Shown: positions 11,957 to 25,172 of the stretch, one piece after another
How positions within the stretch are numbered: the first letter of the stretch is position 1
Layout: each line of letters begins with the position of its first letter
Source: Lepraria neglecta
Lineage: Eukaryota; Ascomycota; Lecanoromycetes; Lecanorales; Stereocaulaceae
DNA: 64,000 bases
Direction: 5' to 3'
Assembly: GCA_033220425.1 (NCBI GenBank)
Contig: CM065647.1
Coordinates: 1,550,001-1,614,000, forward strand
Notes under the pieces: generated by a model
Databases searched by the model: none
What the model was told of the DNA's origin: nothing
The model's input: only the letters and a program-made list of their open reading frames with translations
Program-made: the position numbers and the translations under genes

Positions 11957-14445
11957 ATGATGTGGTCTCAATACATTGCTCTCTCTTTGGCCTCTGTCTT
12001 CTCTCTTTCATATGCTGCATCAACTTTCACACCAGCACGCCCTCCAGCTATCCCATTAGCGGTGAAGTCGCCCTACGTCAGCGCCTGGCAGCAGGCAGGC
12101 AGTGATGCCGAAGAGGGCGGCCCTGGTAATGGAGGCTACCTCCCCGGGGAATGGCCCACTTTTTGGAAGTAAGTAGATTGGACTTCCCCAGTGATCGCTT
12201 AGTAACACCTTGCGCAGCGGACAGATACTTGGCTGGACTGGATTGATCCGAGTTGATGGCACGTCATATACCTGGATGGGAGCCCCCGCTCCTCTACCCA
12301 CTGTCGTGAATCAGACTGCTTTTGAGTACACTTCAACAAGGAGTACGTTCATTATGGATGTTGGTGGAGAGATATCAATGAACATTACCTTTCTCTCGCC
12401 TATCACCCCAACGGATATGACCAGGCAATCGCTACCATTCTCTTATGTCGATGTCGTAGTATATGCTACGGATGGAAGTGACCATGATGTACAATTATAC
12501 GCCGACATCACCGCTGGTAAGTCTCAATAACCGTGAATGTGAGTTTCCTCTAACTCTCTTTTCGCATAGAATGGGCGTCTGGCGATCGATCTGCTGTTGT
12601 CGAATGGGAGTACGGCGTTACGCCAAATGAAACCATTGCCTACCATCAGTTCTATAGGCAAACTCAGCTTCTCTGGTCAGAAATCACCGATCAAACAGAA
12701 TATGGCTCGTGGTATTGGGCAACCGATAACGCGGCAAACTTGACGTTCCAGATAGGTAGTGATACTGACGTTCGCGGAGCTTTCACAACTTCGGGTCGCC
12801 TAGCAAATACAAACGATACGAATTTCCGGGCTATCAATGACGATCAACCAACTTTTGCATTCGCGGTGGATCTAGGATCCGTTGAGACGGCGCCTGTTAG
12901 CACACTTTTCACCATTGGATTGGCTCAGGAGCAAGCCATTCAATTTGATGGAGCAAACGGGGACGTGAGCGTGCCTTCTTTGTGGACGAGCTACTATGCT
13001 ACTGAGCTGGACGCAGTGAGCGATTCTGCCAATGTTTGAGGGTTGCTAGCCATGCTAATTTGCACGATAGTTGGAATTCTTCCACACGGATTACGCTACC
13101 GCTGCGGGTTTAGCCACCACTTTTGACAACAAAATCGCTAGCGACTCTAACGCTGCTGGCGGCGCGGACTATGTAATCCTCACGTCACTAGCAGCTCGCC
13201 AGGCCTTCGGCGCAACTCAGCTCTGTGGTACCCCAGATACTCCGTACCTCTTCCTCAAAGAAATCAGCTCGGACGGAAACGTACAGACCGTCGACGTAAT
13301 TTTCCCCTTCCATCCGATACTGATCTACACCAATCCAAAGCTGCTGAAATTGCTCTTGGATCCCCTGTTTACCAATCAGGAGACTGGGCAATGGCCGAAC
13401 ACATACTCCATTCATGACCTCGGAGCCCACTACCCAAATGCAACGGGGCATTCAGACGGTAATGATGAACAACAGCCTCTGGAAGAATGCGGGAACATGC
13501 TTATCATGACATTGGCATACGCTCAGAGGGAGGGTGATACCACCTATTTGAGCCAACACTACAATATTCTCAATCAGTGGACACAATACTTGGTTGAGGA
13601 GGCACTCATCCCAGCTGATCAGATCTCTACCGACGATTTTGCTGGTACATTGGCGTAGGCTCATCTCAATTCGTTCCTACTGAAGATGACGCTGACATCC
13701 GATCCAGAAACCAGACAAACCTGGCCATTAAAGGTATCATTGGTATCCAGGCCATGTCCGTGATAGCAAATCTTACTGGGAACGCGGCCGACGCGGCTAA
13801 TTACTCATCGATTGCCCACGACTACATCACACAGTGGCAGACATTGGGGATTGCCATGGATGCAGACCCGCCGCACACAACATTGGCTTATGGGATGAAT
13901 GACACGCATGGTGAGTTATGCTTTGAGAGAATCTATTTTTTGGTTGCCTTACTGAACATGCATCAAGGCTTGCTCTACAATCTCTATAGCGACAAAGAAC
14001 TCGGCCTCGGCCTTGTCCCTCAGTCAGTCTATGACATGCAGAGCAATTTCTATCCTACCGTCATGGAAGAGTACGGCGTGCCTCTTGATACAAGACACGA
14101 CTACACGAAAAGTGCGTATTACAACCCCTCGTTTTGAAATAGAAACTTCCTCTAACACCATCATTCAGGTGACTGGGAGATTTTCGTGGCGGCGGTCGCC
14201 TCCGCGAATACGACATCAATGTTCATCAGCAGAATCGCTGCTTTCATCAACCAGACGCCATCGAATCGCGCGTTGACCGATTTGTACGGTGCTAGTACTG
14301 GAGAGTCAGTAACTCTTTCCTGAAACGGTGAACGTGCAAGCGCTGACACAATTGATGGTGTAGCTACGGAGCTCAGACTGGCAACTTCACTGCTCGTCCT
14401 GTAGTTGGTGGGCTGTTCAGCTTGCTAGCTTTGCCGAGCACCTGA
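11957..14445 (+). CDS. gtaA: Secreted glutaminase, GtaA family
   Basis: Eight exons: 11957-12168, 12218-12516, 12570-13015, 13071-13654, 13708-13910, 13968-14111, 14169-14308 and 14377-14445, giving 698 residues. All introns are 49-68 nt. The N-terminus MMWSQYIALSLASVFSLSYA is a signal peptide. The mature protein shows the family blocks GILGWTGLIRVDG-like (near 75, read NGQILGWTG), FFHTDYATA, WPNTYSIHDLGAHYP, ECGNMLIMTLAYA and LGLGLVP, plus several N-glycosylation sites. Family members hydrolyse extracellular glutamine to glutamate and ammonia. The last intron is the weak point: the TAG at 14361-14363 would shift the frame, whereas CTCAG ending at 14376 keeps it, joining TGES to TGNFTARP. Confidence 0.9.
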
Positions 14446-14932
14446 GTTCGGGTGAAAGCAAGTCTCCCGGCTTGCAAGGAAACGATGTAGGATAAACTGA
14501 TGATCATGGCTTTCGTTGTACATACTTGAACGTAGCGTGCACATAGCGATGATAGTAATGGAATGCTGTTTCCTCACCAGGGGCGTCGGTCGAAATGAGA
14601 AGACTCCCAGATTTGGGAAGGTACGAAGGTGACTTACGCGAGTTCCTTGAGCAACGCTCACACATACGAAAAGAGAAGTTGACTAACCTGAGTCTTGTTT
14701 ACTTTTCCATTCTCTGCCGCGTTCCTCTTTCTCTCCTTGCTTGTAATTCATCCACCATCAACATCCTACATCCTTTCTCACGAACCAGAAGTAAACACTA
14801 TCATCATTACTTGCATTGCCTCACATCAAGTCATATCCCTACCCAGCGATCCCAACGACCATAGAGGTCCCAGCCCAGCTGGACAGCCTCCCAGGCATTG
14901 GCTCACCATAAACAAACCCAGAGCACAGTCCA
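14446..14932. other. Intergenic region before the PAP2-like gene
   Basis: No coding sequence is supported here. Pyrimidine-rich sequence around 14700-14870 is compatible with a promoter or 5' leader for the next gene. Confidence 0.4.
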
Positions 14933-16530
14933 ATGGATGAGCGTCTCACAGGTAGTTACGCCAGTGACTTCCGGCAGATTCAGTCCAGACTGCGTCATGG
15001 CCAGTCCATCTCCCCCAGGGGATCCCCCACTCAGCAATTCGGCTCAACGCCAGGGAAACGGTGCGGTTCAAAAAGTCACTCCAGTCCACTATCATGCAGG
15101 CACCGCTGCAGTGGAGCCTACCCCACCGTGTACCTGTGGGGGCGACCACGGATTCCCATCCCGTCAGCAAGTCATGACTATGAGGATTCATTCGATGGTC
15201 CTTCAGAATCTATACAAGCCGCAACACCTCTAGCCGATGGTTCTGGTCCGACAACGCTCGTCTCCCGCTTCGCAAGAGGTACCATCCACTCGAACGAAAG
15301 CGCTTCGTCCCCTTCCCACTCACTCTATGGAGGCGGGTATGACATTGCTGTCCCAGGCCCTGATATTGGCCCTACAATCCACGTAGACGAAAACGGCCGA
15401 CTCCCAGGCCTATTTGGGCATTATTATGATCATGAACACCATCACCACAAGCAACATCATAAGGGCTATCGACCGGACATCACAGGTAATAAGGAGACTG
15501 CTATCCCAAGTCCAGCCCACACCGCTTCCCAGCCTGCATCCCACCATGACCAAGACCATCATCATCCTGCACAGGACGCCACGGACAATGTCGATCAGCC
15601 TGTTCAAGGCGCTGGCCCGCTTGATCCCCCAACGTACAGTGCGCATCCATCACAGGTATCGAACAACAGTACATCCAGTACTTGCAGATGGTGGAGGAAG
15701 TGTTGGCATAGGTGGGTGGAGTGCAAAACGAATCTCAGGAAAGCCAGGAAACATTTTATAATTTGGCAGTACCGTACCTTGTCCGACCTTGTGTTCACAC
15801 TCCTCGTCCTGATCGCCATAGGGGCTATGTATGTATGGAGTCCCATTTACCGCTGGGAAGGCAGCAGGTTCCCTATAAGATGGGACCCTATCTCTGAGTG
15901 GTGGTTCGGCCCTGTCGAGCTCAGCTATCCGAAGGAGGCTGTCATCGTGCCTCAAATCTTTTTTAATTCGTCTCTGTTGAACCGCCACTAATCTCGTTGC
16001 GCTCATAGCACCACCACATCCACGATGTCCTCCTCTCAATTCCCATCGGCATTCTCGTTGCCATGCTGGCATACCGCGCACACTATGCTTCTATCTTCGA
16101 TTACCGCACCAACCATCTCGATCTTCCCTGGACCAGTTCTCACAAAAGTGTCAATCTTACGACTCCAGCTTCACTAGCAAGCGGTAAGGATTTTCGCTGG
16201 TCAGAGAAAAACCGCCACAAAACTGCAGTAGCTTGGGCTAGACGACCTGATAGTCCTTCTTAAAAATCAGACCAAGAAACGGGTGTAACAGGAGTCGACG
16301 GTGCTCATAACACGAACGTTCGCATCCAAAGCGTAGGCGCGGTGAGGCGAGGGCGGACGAGGCAGGGCCTAACTCGAGCAGGTAGGAGAATGCAGTCGAA
16401 TAGTGATCAGAATGAGGTTCCTGTGCTGGAGAGGGTGCGTCATGCTATGAGCCGGCGCAAGAGGCGCAACGAAAGTGTGCAGTCAGACGATTGGGTCGAC
16501 ATAGGCCCACGTGGGTCACAGATGGTCTAA
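14933..16530 (+). pseudogene. PAP2/lipid-phosphate-phosphatase relative lacking the catalytic core
   Basis: A spliceable frame runs 14933-15946, 16009-16183 and 16271-16530 (about 482 residues). An alternative acceptor at 16291 also keeps frame. The N-terminal two thirds is disordered, with a His-rich patch. One membrane segment follows at about 285-305 (LVFTLLVLIAIGAMYVW), then WWFGPVELSYPKEAVI, which resembles the segment before the second helix of fungal PAP2 proteins. The next exon starts at HHIHDVLL and continues as a membrane helix into YASIFDYRTNHL, which is the PAP2 C-terminus with the motif 3 His/Asp. The helices carrying the Lys-Arg-Pro motif and PSGH are absent, and only 62 nt of intron separate the two parts. 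The product could not be an active phosphatase. Either a deletion made a pseudogene or a new non-enzymatic membrane protein arose. The start codon is uncertain. Confidence 0.65.
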
Positions 16531-16777
16531 CAGACTGTGGGCTTTATGCTTGGGCGGATCAAGGGCAGAGAAAGACGCAATTAAGGTTAGACCTAGGTAC
16601 TTTGTGACTGGTGACTTTCTTTTGTCTGCGAGAAACTCGTTCGGTTCGCTGGGAGGTTTTGAGATTGCTAGCATAATGGTCAGTTGTGGAACGACTGCAT
16701 AGGATTGGTGTTTTAACAATGAAAGGCGCAGGATCGCTTGCTATGAGTAGAAAGCTTCATCCAAGCGTACATCTATC

Positions 16778-18885
16778 TCACTTCTTCTGCCTCTTCGAGC
16801 TCCTATTGCTCACATGGCTAATATCACTTGCGCTCCGCTTCCGCAGTCCTTCACTCCTTGCATTAGGAGCAGCGCTTCCTCGCGAAGAAGTTTCGTCGTC
16901 ATCGTTCTCCCCTTCGCCATCCTCATCCTCTCCGTCTTCATCCTCTCCGTCTCCATCCTCTTGTTCCTGAGCTTCTCCTTCTTCGTCTTCCTGTAGATCT
17001 TGCATTTCAACAGCTACAGCGCTCTCATCGACTTCGCCCTCTGCATCATCTTCAGAAGCGTTGTTATCGCTGTCGTCTTGATTTGCTTCTTCGTCGCTAT
17101 CGTCTTTCTCCTCATCTTTTTCCTCTTCATCTTCGTTTTCGTCGTCGTTGTCATCTTCATTGTCATCTTCGACTTTTGATTCCTCATTCCTATTCTGAGT
17201 CTTCGCGCCATCATCTTCCTCGTCCTCGTGGTTTTGGACTTCTTGACCAGTCCCCTCCTCCTCCTTAATATCCTCCCCCCTCTCCCTCGCCTCCATCTGC
17301 TCCTTCTGCGCCTGGAGAACCCTAATCTCCCCATCAACCTTCTCACTAACCTTTCTCACCTCCAAAAGTCCCTTAATTCCCTCAATCAACCGCTCATACT
17401 CCGTCACAACCCTCGCAGTCGGCATCGTCAGTCTCGGCGGTATCTTCAACTCCGTCAACGCGGCACCAATACGAGAAGTCTGTACACCGCTCTTTGCTTG
17501 TCCAGCTTTCGTAATCCGCTCGTGCCGGAATTGTATTCCACCTGTTAGGCGCTCGGCGGGGTGCGAGACGCCGTATTTTCGCTCCTCGTGCTGTGTGAGC
17601 GGGCGGCGGGCGCCTGTACTGTGGGGGTCTGCGGAGGTGGAGAGGCGGTTGTTTGATCCACCCACCCCGCTGAGGGAGTGTCGTTGCGAGCGGTCGGCGC
17701 CGTATTGGTTGTTGGAGGCTTCGCCTGCTTCGAGGAGGGAGCGGCGTTTTTCTCCCTTACGCTCGAGCTCTTTGTTTTTGTTTTGGGTGAAGAGGTTTTG
17801 CATTAATTGCGTCAGTCCTTGCGAGGATTGATACATGGTGGTGGAGTAGGAATCTCGGGTTGAAGAAGGCGCGGCATCGAGACGGTCGTAGAGCGCTTTG
17901 CGGTCTTGGGAGAGTTTCTCTTGGTTGGCTACTATACGGGATAGTTCTCTTAGATAGTATTCTTCCTCTTCTTTTTCTTCTTTGGGCCGCGAGAAGAGGA
18001 GCTCGGCGTATTTCTTTCGCTTGGTTTCTTGGGCGCCGTCGTATTTTGTCATTTTCTCGTGGGCGGAGAATTCGGCCGCTGACATGCTGGAGAGGGGGTT
18101 GTGCAGGACCATTGTTTTGGCGGCGATGTCGAAGTAGCGCGTTTTCAGATCTTCTTGCGTTCGGGGTTTGGGTAAGGGATTGAGGGATGTGGTGTCGGAG
18201 GATGTTGGGGGGGGGTGAGGTGGGGGTATAGGAGTAGCGGTCGATGATTATTATCCAGCGGAGGTCGAATTCTGTGGCTAGGTCTACTAGGTAATCTGTT
18301 TCTTCTTTGCTCCAGTCTTCGCTCTTTAGATGGGTCTCGTATTGCTCGTCTGTGTACTGAGGTCGCTCGACTTTGACGTTGTATTTTGCCCAGTAGGCAT
18401 CAGGTACTGCTGGTGGAGCTTTGTCATCTGTTTCCATCTCGGATGCAGCATTGGAATCGGCTGGGGTGACAGGCATGGCCGCTCCACCATTGACAATATC
18501 GCCCTTCCTCCTCCAGTGTCGAAGTATGAGACCATCTTTTCGGGCTGAATTGGCGAAGGGTGTTTCTTCCCTGAGGAAGTTAGTATGCTAACGCCAGGTA
18601 CATTAAATGTGAATTTGACACACCATTGTCGAGGCTTGAAAGGAAGCTTTGGCTTCTCTTTAAACTTTGGCGCAACGATTGATATTGGCGGTGCTCCTGC
18701 GTACTTGAGGTCGAGGACTTCGCGGATCATACCAGCTATAGAGAGTCAGAAGCCAACTTTTCAACAAGGGAAATGCGTAAAGACATACTTGGTCCTCGGC
18801 CCTTAGGCTTCTGAACTTTTGGGGTTGCGGGCTTGGGCGCCGCACTGGGCAGGCCCATCACGTCGCGGGCATCGGAGCCCATCAT
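16778..18885 (-). CDS. SWC4: Swc4/Eaf2 (DMAP1-like) subunit of SWR1 and NuA4, with an apparent one-base frameshift
   Basis: Exons are 18885-18789, 18735-18624 and 18570-16778. The N-terminus MMGSDARDVMGLP, the segment EVLDLKYAGAPPIS and the SANT-like region around EDWSKEETDYLVDLATEFDLRW are diagnostic. After IIIIDRY the frame passes into a run of nine C on the coding strand (18207-18215 on the plus strand) and shifts. With eight C the frame continues into LPKPRTQEDLKTRYFDIAAK and TMVLHNPLSSMSAAEF, exactly as in Swc4. No GT donor exists in this stretch, so an intron cannot explain it. The corrected protein is 666 residues. It ends in a long Glu/Asp tract and a basic nuclear-localisation-like KRSASDISHVSNRSSKRQKK. 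The frame break is either a homopolymer error in the assembly or a true mutation in an essential gene. Confidence 0.9.
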
Positions 18886-19128
18886 CTTGACTGACGAGGC
18901 CTTGATATCTGGAATGGACTACCTTCTGAATATCTGAAGGTTGTTCCCTAGTGCGGAGTCCATCATCGAGTTGTAAATATCGAAGCGATGATGATAATGA
19001 GCAAAAGTGTTGATGAATGTTCACTGCAATGGAGTTGAAGCCGGAGGAACTCCGGCTGAAATTTCGCGGCTTCAACTTTTCTGGCAAAGGAGTCTCGTTG
19101 TCCAAACTCCCTTTCTCAACAACAAGCC

Positions 19129-19980
19129 ATGGAGACATCACAACGGAGGCCATTGCGCCCTTCATACTTCTCGTTACTGGTTCTTGCTTGGAGTTTTGTT
19201 TCGCCCTCGCAAGCACTCTACTTCTACCTCGATGGTAGCTCGTCAACTCCAAAATGCTTCTACGAGGAGCTCCCTAAGGACACCCTCGTCGTTGGTGAGT
19301 ACACATCCTACTTCTACCCCAGAGCAAATTTGCCACAAGCAGTGGCTTGACCATCAGCATGACAGCCTCGCTGACTTCAGTCTCAGGCCACTACACAGCC
19401 CTCCAACACACCCCCGCAACAAACACTTACCACAGCAACCCCGACCTCTCCATAACAGTCACAGTCGACGAAGTCTTCGACAACGACCACCGCGTCATAA
19501 ACACCAAAGGCTCTCACACCGGCAAATTCACCTTCAGCGCCGCCGACGCCGGCGACCATCGCATCTGCTTTACGCCCTCGGGAGCTGGCGGAGGATGGTT
19601 GACTGGAGGAGGAGTGCAGGGGCAGGTGAAATTGACGCTGGATATGGCGATTGGAGAGACGAGTGCTATTGAGAGTACGGATAAGGGGAAGATGACGGAG
19701 ATTAGTCAGAAGGTTAGGGATTTGAATGGGCGCTTGCAGGATATTCGTAGGGAGCAGGTTTTTCAGAGGGTGAGTGTTCTCTGTCTCATGGTGTGCCAGG
19801 TGAAGGGTTTTTGCTGATGTGAATGTTCAGGAGCGAGAAGCTGAGTTCAGAGATCAGTCGGAGAGCACAAATGCTAGGGTGGTGAGGTGGACGTTGCTGC
19901 AGTTGATTGTGCTGGGTGTTACTTGTGCTTGGCAGTTGTCACATCTCCGCGCGTTTTTCATCAAGCAGAAACTCACGTGA
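19129..19980 (+). CDS. p24 family cargo receptor (Erp1/Erp5/Erp6-like)
   Basis: Exons are 19129-19294, 19387-19769 and 19831-19980, giving 232 residues. A signal peptide (about 1-30) ends before ALYFYLDG, the usual start of mature p24 proteins. A GOLD domain follows, with [16 protein letters not shown] and, later, [12 protein letters not shown] carrying the two conserved cysteines. A coiled coil runs through [23 protein letters not shown]. One membrane helix ([19 protein letters not shown]) precedes a short cytosolic tail [11 protein letters not shown], whose FF pair suits COPII binding. p24 complexes sort cargo between ER and Golgi. The gene is divergent from SWC4, with starts 243 bp apart. 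Confidence 0.9.
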
Positions 19981-20339
19981 GAGCGGGGAAGGGCTTTTGG
20001 GATCATTGAAGTAGTTTGTAGACTATGCTGGGAATACGTCATAGCAAGGAGTCGATTAGAATTTGTCCACATTCGATCAATTCGCATTACCCTCTAAGCA
20101 GACGCTTCGTCTTTTGAATGCTGCTTGAGAGAAAGACGACAGGGCGAGAACTTTTGCAAAACTGTGTTCTATTGATATCTGTATGATCTCTACTTCTATG
20201 GTATGACAGCTAATAGTACACGTATGCCCAAGCTCACTCACGCAAATGAGAATATCTCATAAAGCTTCGTTGCTAAAAGAATGTAACCGCCTCTTGTCTA
20301 AAAACACTGTACTATGAAGCTACGGCCAACTACAAAAAA
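19981..20339. other. Convergent 3' interval
   Basis: This space separates the ends of two convergent genes. It is relatively AT-rich and should hold both polyadenylation regions. No gene is supported. Confidence 0.4.
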
Positions 20340-22310
20340 TCACTTCCTCTTGCTGCCCACCTGATACGCAGCGTCATTCATCTGCAATTCATCAGTATCC
20401 GTATCATCTCCCTCGACTGCGGAAAGTCGCTTCATGCCTGCTCGAGATTCGCGACCACGGCTGAAAAGCACACTGCTCGGTCGAGGATGGGAGGCCCGCT
20501 TGCTGAAGTTAGGTCGAGCTCGAAACTGCTTTGGCATGTCATCCTCGATCTCCTCTGGTGCTTTCCCCTTGCCGACGTTGAAGATACTCAAACCTCTCCG
20601 TACCTTGCTCACATTCCCGTTAGGTTTCGCAATTTGGTCGTTGGTACTCTTTGGTGAAAGGGGATCTCGCTCAGCGCCAGTGTCTAGCTGACTGATCCCC
20701 GTCGCAAGTCCCATGTCCTCACTGGAGTCAATGGAATCTGTCTTGATCTTCTTAGTTGCTGGCGACAGCCCAGAACGTAGGTCGTCCGTTCCCCCTTTCC
20801 TCTTCACGCTCAAGCTGCTTCCATCTGATGCTCTTGGCTGCGGAGAAGGAGCGCTTGATGACGCGTCATCACTTGGCGCCTCGAAGCTAAACTCCAAAAC
20901 AGATGGAACGCGCACGAGTGCACCTTTGGTCGACTTGTCTGCGTTGGCGGTAGGTTGGAGCTCTAGCCGGATTCGTGGTGTAGAATGGCCAACGGGAGGG
21001 CTCGAAAACAACGTCGTATCAGAATACTGAGCCAAGCCGGATATTGTATTGGCGAACCTCGAAGTAGATTGCGGGACAGTCCGGTGTTGATTAGATGTCT
21101 CAGAAGGGCTGTCGGATTGGGGTTGAGTCGGCGTTGACGCATGTGTGGCTTTGCCCTTGTTTTTGTGTTTGCTGAAATCGAAGTCGAAGCCGGAATAGTC
21201 CTGCGGAGACTGACGGCTTTCTTGTTCTTTGCTGTCTGAGAAAGGATCATCAAGAGACGATTCTGAGCGGTTTTTTCTGGACTTCATGCTCTCGTACACT
21301 AGTAATGGTTGGCGAGGGATGTTGCCATTCCCGGTCACTTGTCTGATCTTAGGGTTGCTAAGGTTCACTCCTTCGGTAATGCGGTAATTAAGTCTATGTC
21401 GGCGTACTTCTTCCGGAGTTTCGTACGTTGGCGGAGGATCTGAATCCGGACTGGGGCTCCGACGGCTTGAGGCTGCCCTCCTTGCGGTCCTCGGTCTCGA
21501 GCTGTCGCTGCTGTTACTCAATCGATCTTTAATTGCACGAGTGGCTTTCACGAACGCCTTCTTGCCTCGTTCCAGTGGAGATAGTTTAGCTGATTCTGCA
21601 GCGTAGATAGCTGCCCTCCGGCGTGTCTCTGACTCTTGCGCCGCGGCTTGCTGCATAAGATTAGAAATCTTTCTGGTGAGCTCTGCAGCATCGATTGTGG
21701 TGGACATCGGAGCGGAAGCTGTCGTGTGACTAGTTGCCGGACTACTTGAAGATGGACCAGTAGCGCTACCTAGTGGATCTATGGGAATTGGAGCAGAGAT
21801 GGTGGATTTGGTGAGTCGCTTTGCTTCCGTGGCAGGATTTTTCATGTTAGTTGTCTTCGCCGTGAGCGCTTGTTTGTTCTTCCAATGTCGACTTTTCTCT
21901 GCAAAGGGGTCTTTTGGAGGTACTGGAGGAAGAGGCTTGTCTTCCAGGGTATTCTTGCTCGATTTTGGGCGAAGGATATCATCGGTGGCTATGGCGCCAG
22001 GACTGTGAAGGGAAGGAAGTCGGACTGGCTGATGTGGTGGTGACGGGACATTGTAGAGGAGCGCGTTCGAGGTCAGCTCGTCACTGCTCTCGTCGTCGAG
22101 TCTTCCACGGCTTCGTGTTCTTTGCAGTAGAGACTTCGCTTTTCCGAGTCGTGTGTAGGCTAAACAATTGGATGAGACATCGGCCAACTCAGCTCACAGA
22201 GCGAGCCACTCACCTGGGCGCTGCTGATTTGGGTCCGGTTCTGGCTTGTCATCGTGGAAGACAGAGAAGGAAGACAACAGTCTCTTCTTTCTCTTGCCGT
22301 AGGTGGCCAT
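20340..22310 (-). CDS. Disordered, Ser/Pro-rich protein of unknown function
   Basis: Exons are 22310-22214 and 22159-20340, giving 638 residues. The 53-nt intron has a GTGAGT donor and TAG acceptor, and it replaces an in-frame but unlikely N-terminus with MATYGKRKKRLLSSFSVFHD. I do not recognise the family. The protein is rich in Ser, Pro and Lys and has no membrane segment. It has basic clusters (KRLLSS, RKNRSE, SKRK at the C-terminus) that suggest a nuclear protein. The best-ordered part is around YRITEGVNLSNPKIRQVTG, and a short coiled helix may exist near LTRKISNLMQQAAAQ. The TYGKR start loosely recalls the N-termini of fungal cohesin-release proteins, but no Wapl domain is present, so I assign no function. 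Confidence 0.8.
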
Positions 22311-23491
22311 GAGACCCGGGTTTATAAAAATTTTCGACAATGCACTCAGAGGATGTGATTGCTGTTGCCGGAAATTAAAGTCAAAGGCACCGCCGAGGAT
22401 GTCGTTGTCGACATCAGCGGCCGATGAGGAGATATACAGATTGTTGAGGACACGCCACTGATATCAAAACGGCAAGGACAGCCTGGATTGCAATTGCCCT
22501 CCATGCAAATTTACGTTTCACGATAATGTCGATAATCACATGCTTTGATTTCAATGGTTTGCAGTCAAATTCTTGCTTGTCACAAACGCATGTAGTAGGC
22601 GGTTTGCCATTCGTTAAATTTACGAAGGTAGTATACTTACACACGTATTTTTCGGCCGAACCCTCTTTAATTTTCATATTGACTGGTAAACGTGGAGCCG
22701 TGTCTTTCTTGCAGTCTTGTAATAGAGAAGACATCTCTACTGCACAAGCTAGCTCTCCCCTGTCTGGCATTTGACCACATCTGCAGATATTCAACAGCTA
22801 TCCCTCTCCCCTAATCTAGTCTTGTAACGAGTACACCAGCCGGGTCCCTCAGGGCCCAAGCCTTTTTGGGTCCTCGTTCTTCGAGCCATGGCCACTCAGC
22901 TTTCAAAAGGCCACGCTTATTCTCCCGTGTTTCACGGTCAAAACTTGACTGTAACGATGGCTTTGATAACAACAGGTAGAAGCGTCGCCACCTGTGTCAT
23001 AGCAATTCGAGCCCGAAGACGTTGCTATTGTTGTCTTTTGCACCCAAAAATCCCGTCTTGAAATGAGGATTCTAAGCGTTTGTGGAAGATTATTGTGGTG
23101 GAAGAGAGACTATGAGATTTGGTGGCGAAGACTGACCAACCTTGTCAGGGACCAGGTAAGGCTGAATTTGATCCACCAATCAGAGCTGCTATAAACTTTC
23201 GTAGTCAGCGGCGATCTTCATGACGATTTTGACCGAGGCAAGCGTCTTATTTTCAATTCCCCAATTGAGTTCTACATTTTATACACATGTATCGGTCTTG
23301 TCTTTTGCCTCTTCTAAGATTACCTAGCGAGCCGCTTTGACGTTCAACTATCATCACATCTACGAATCTCTTCACGGAACCTTGTCGCCACCATCTGAAC
23401 AATCTCGAGCAGCTATTGTCAGCATTAAAAGTCCCCATTGCAAGACTACGAATTCGTCTAGTCCTCCCATTTCCGGTTTCATAATAAAGCC
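22311..23491. other. Divergent interval upstream of HEM2
   Basis: This 1.2-kb region separates two divergent genes. Apart from one small cysteine-rich frame (next entry), nothing is supported. Confidence 0.4.
22414..22770 (-). CDS. Possible small cysteine-rich protein
   Basis: An open frame with an internal Met at 22770 encodes about 118 residues containing six cysteines, including the pattern CVCDKQEFDC. It ends in a hydrophobic segment, RAIAIQAVLAVLISVAC. There is no N-terminal signal peptide in the frame. If real, it could be a C-terminal exon of a larger gene or a tail-anchored protein. No family resemblance is seen. Confidence 0.25.
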   Translation of the reverse strand: MPDRGELACAVEMSSLLQDCKKDTAPRLPVNMKIKEGSAEKYVCKYTTFVNLTNGKPPTTCVCDKQEFDCKPLKSKHVIIDIIVKRKFAWRAIAIQAVLAVLISVACPQQSVYLLIGR

Positions 23492-24686
<1,195 letters not shown>

Positions 24687-25172
24687 GTGAGACTTCGGAG
24701 ATTTTAGATGATAGTAGGAGTCATATGTGTCCCACTTCCAGTATTATGTGCATAGCTGGCGGATATGTGGCACGAAAGAAAAGAGTCACGAAGATTAAGA
24801 GCTACGAACGTTTGAGATTCATCATTCTAACGTATCCTTGACGTCTACAAGTTTGGCTCAACGTGGTGAAAACGCTACAGCCATTAGGCAGGTCCTATGA
24901 AAAGTATGGCCTTAAACTGATTGTTCAAGAATTCATTGGCTGGTCAATGTATGTACATTTGAATCTTGCAACGTCATTATTGATTGGCTTATCCCTCGAG
25001 GACTGTGGCCTTTGACCCTGACTATGCCTGGCCCCTATGCTTAATGTGTTGACATTTGAATTCCGCATTATCACCCATACTTGGCTTATCCCCATCGAAT
25101 TGTTCTTTCTCACACTGACTGTTTCTAGCTTATGCGAGCTCCCAGTTCCCACTACCCATTCCACTGTTGCTT
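24687..25172. other. Interval between HEM2 and the BTB array
   Basis: No gene is supported. This is the 3' flank of both HEM2 and the first BTB pseudogene. Confidence 0.4.
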
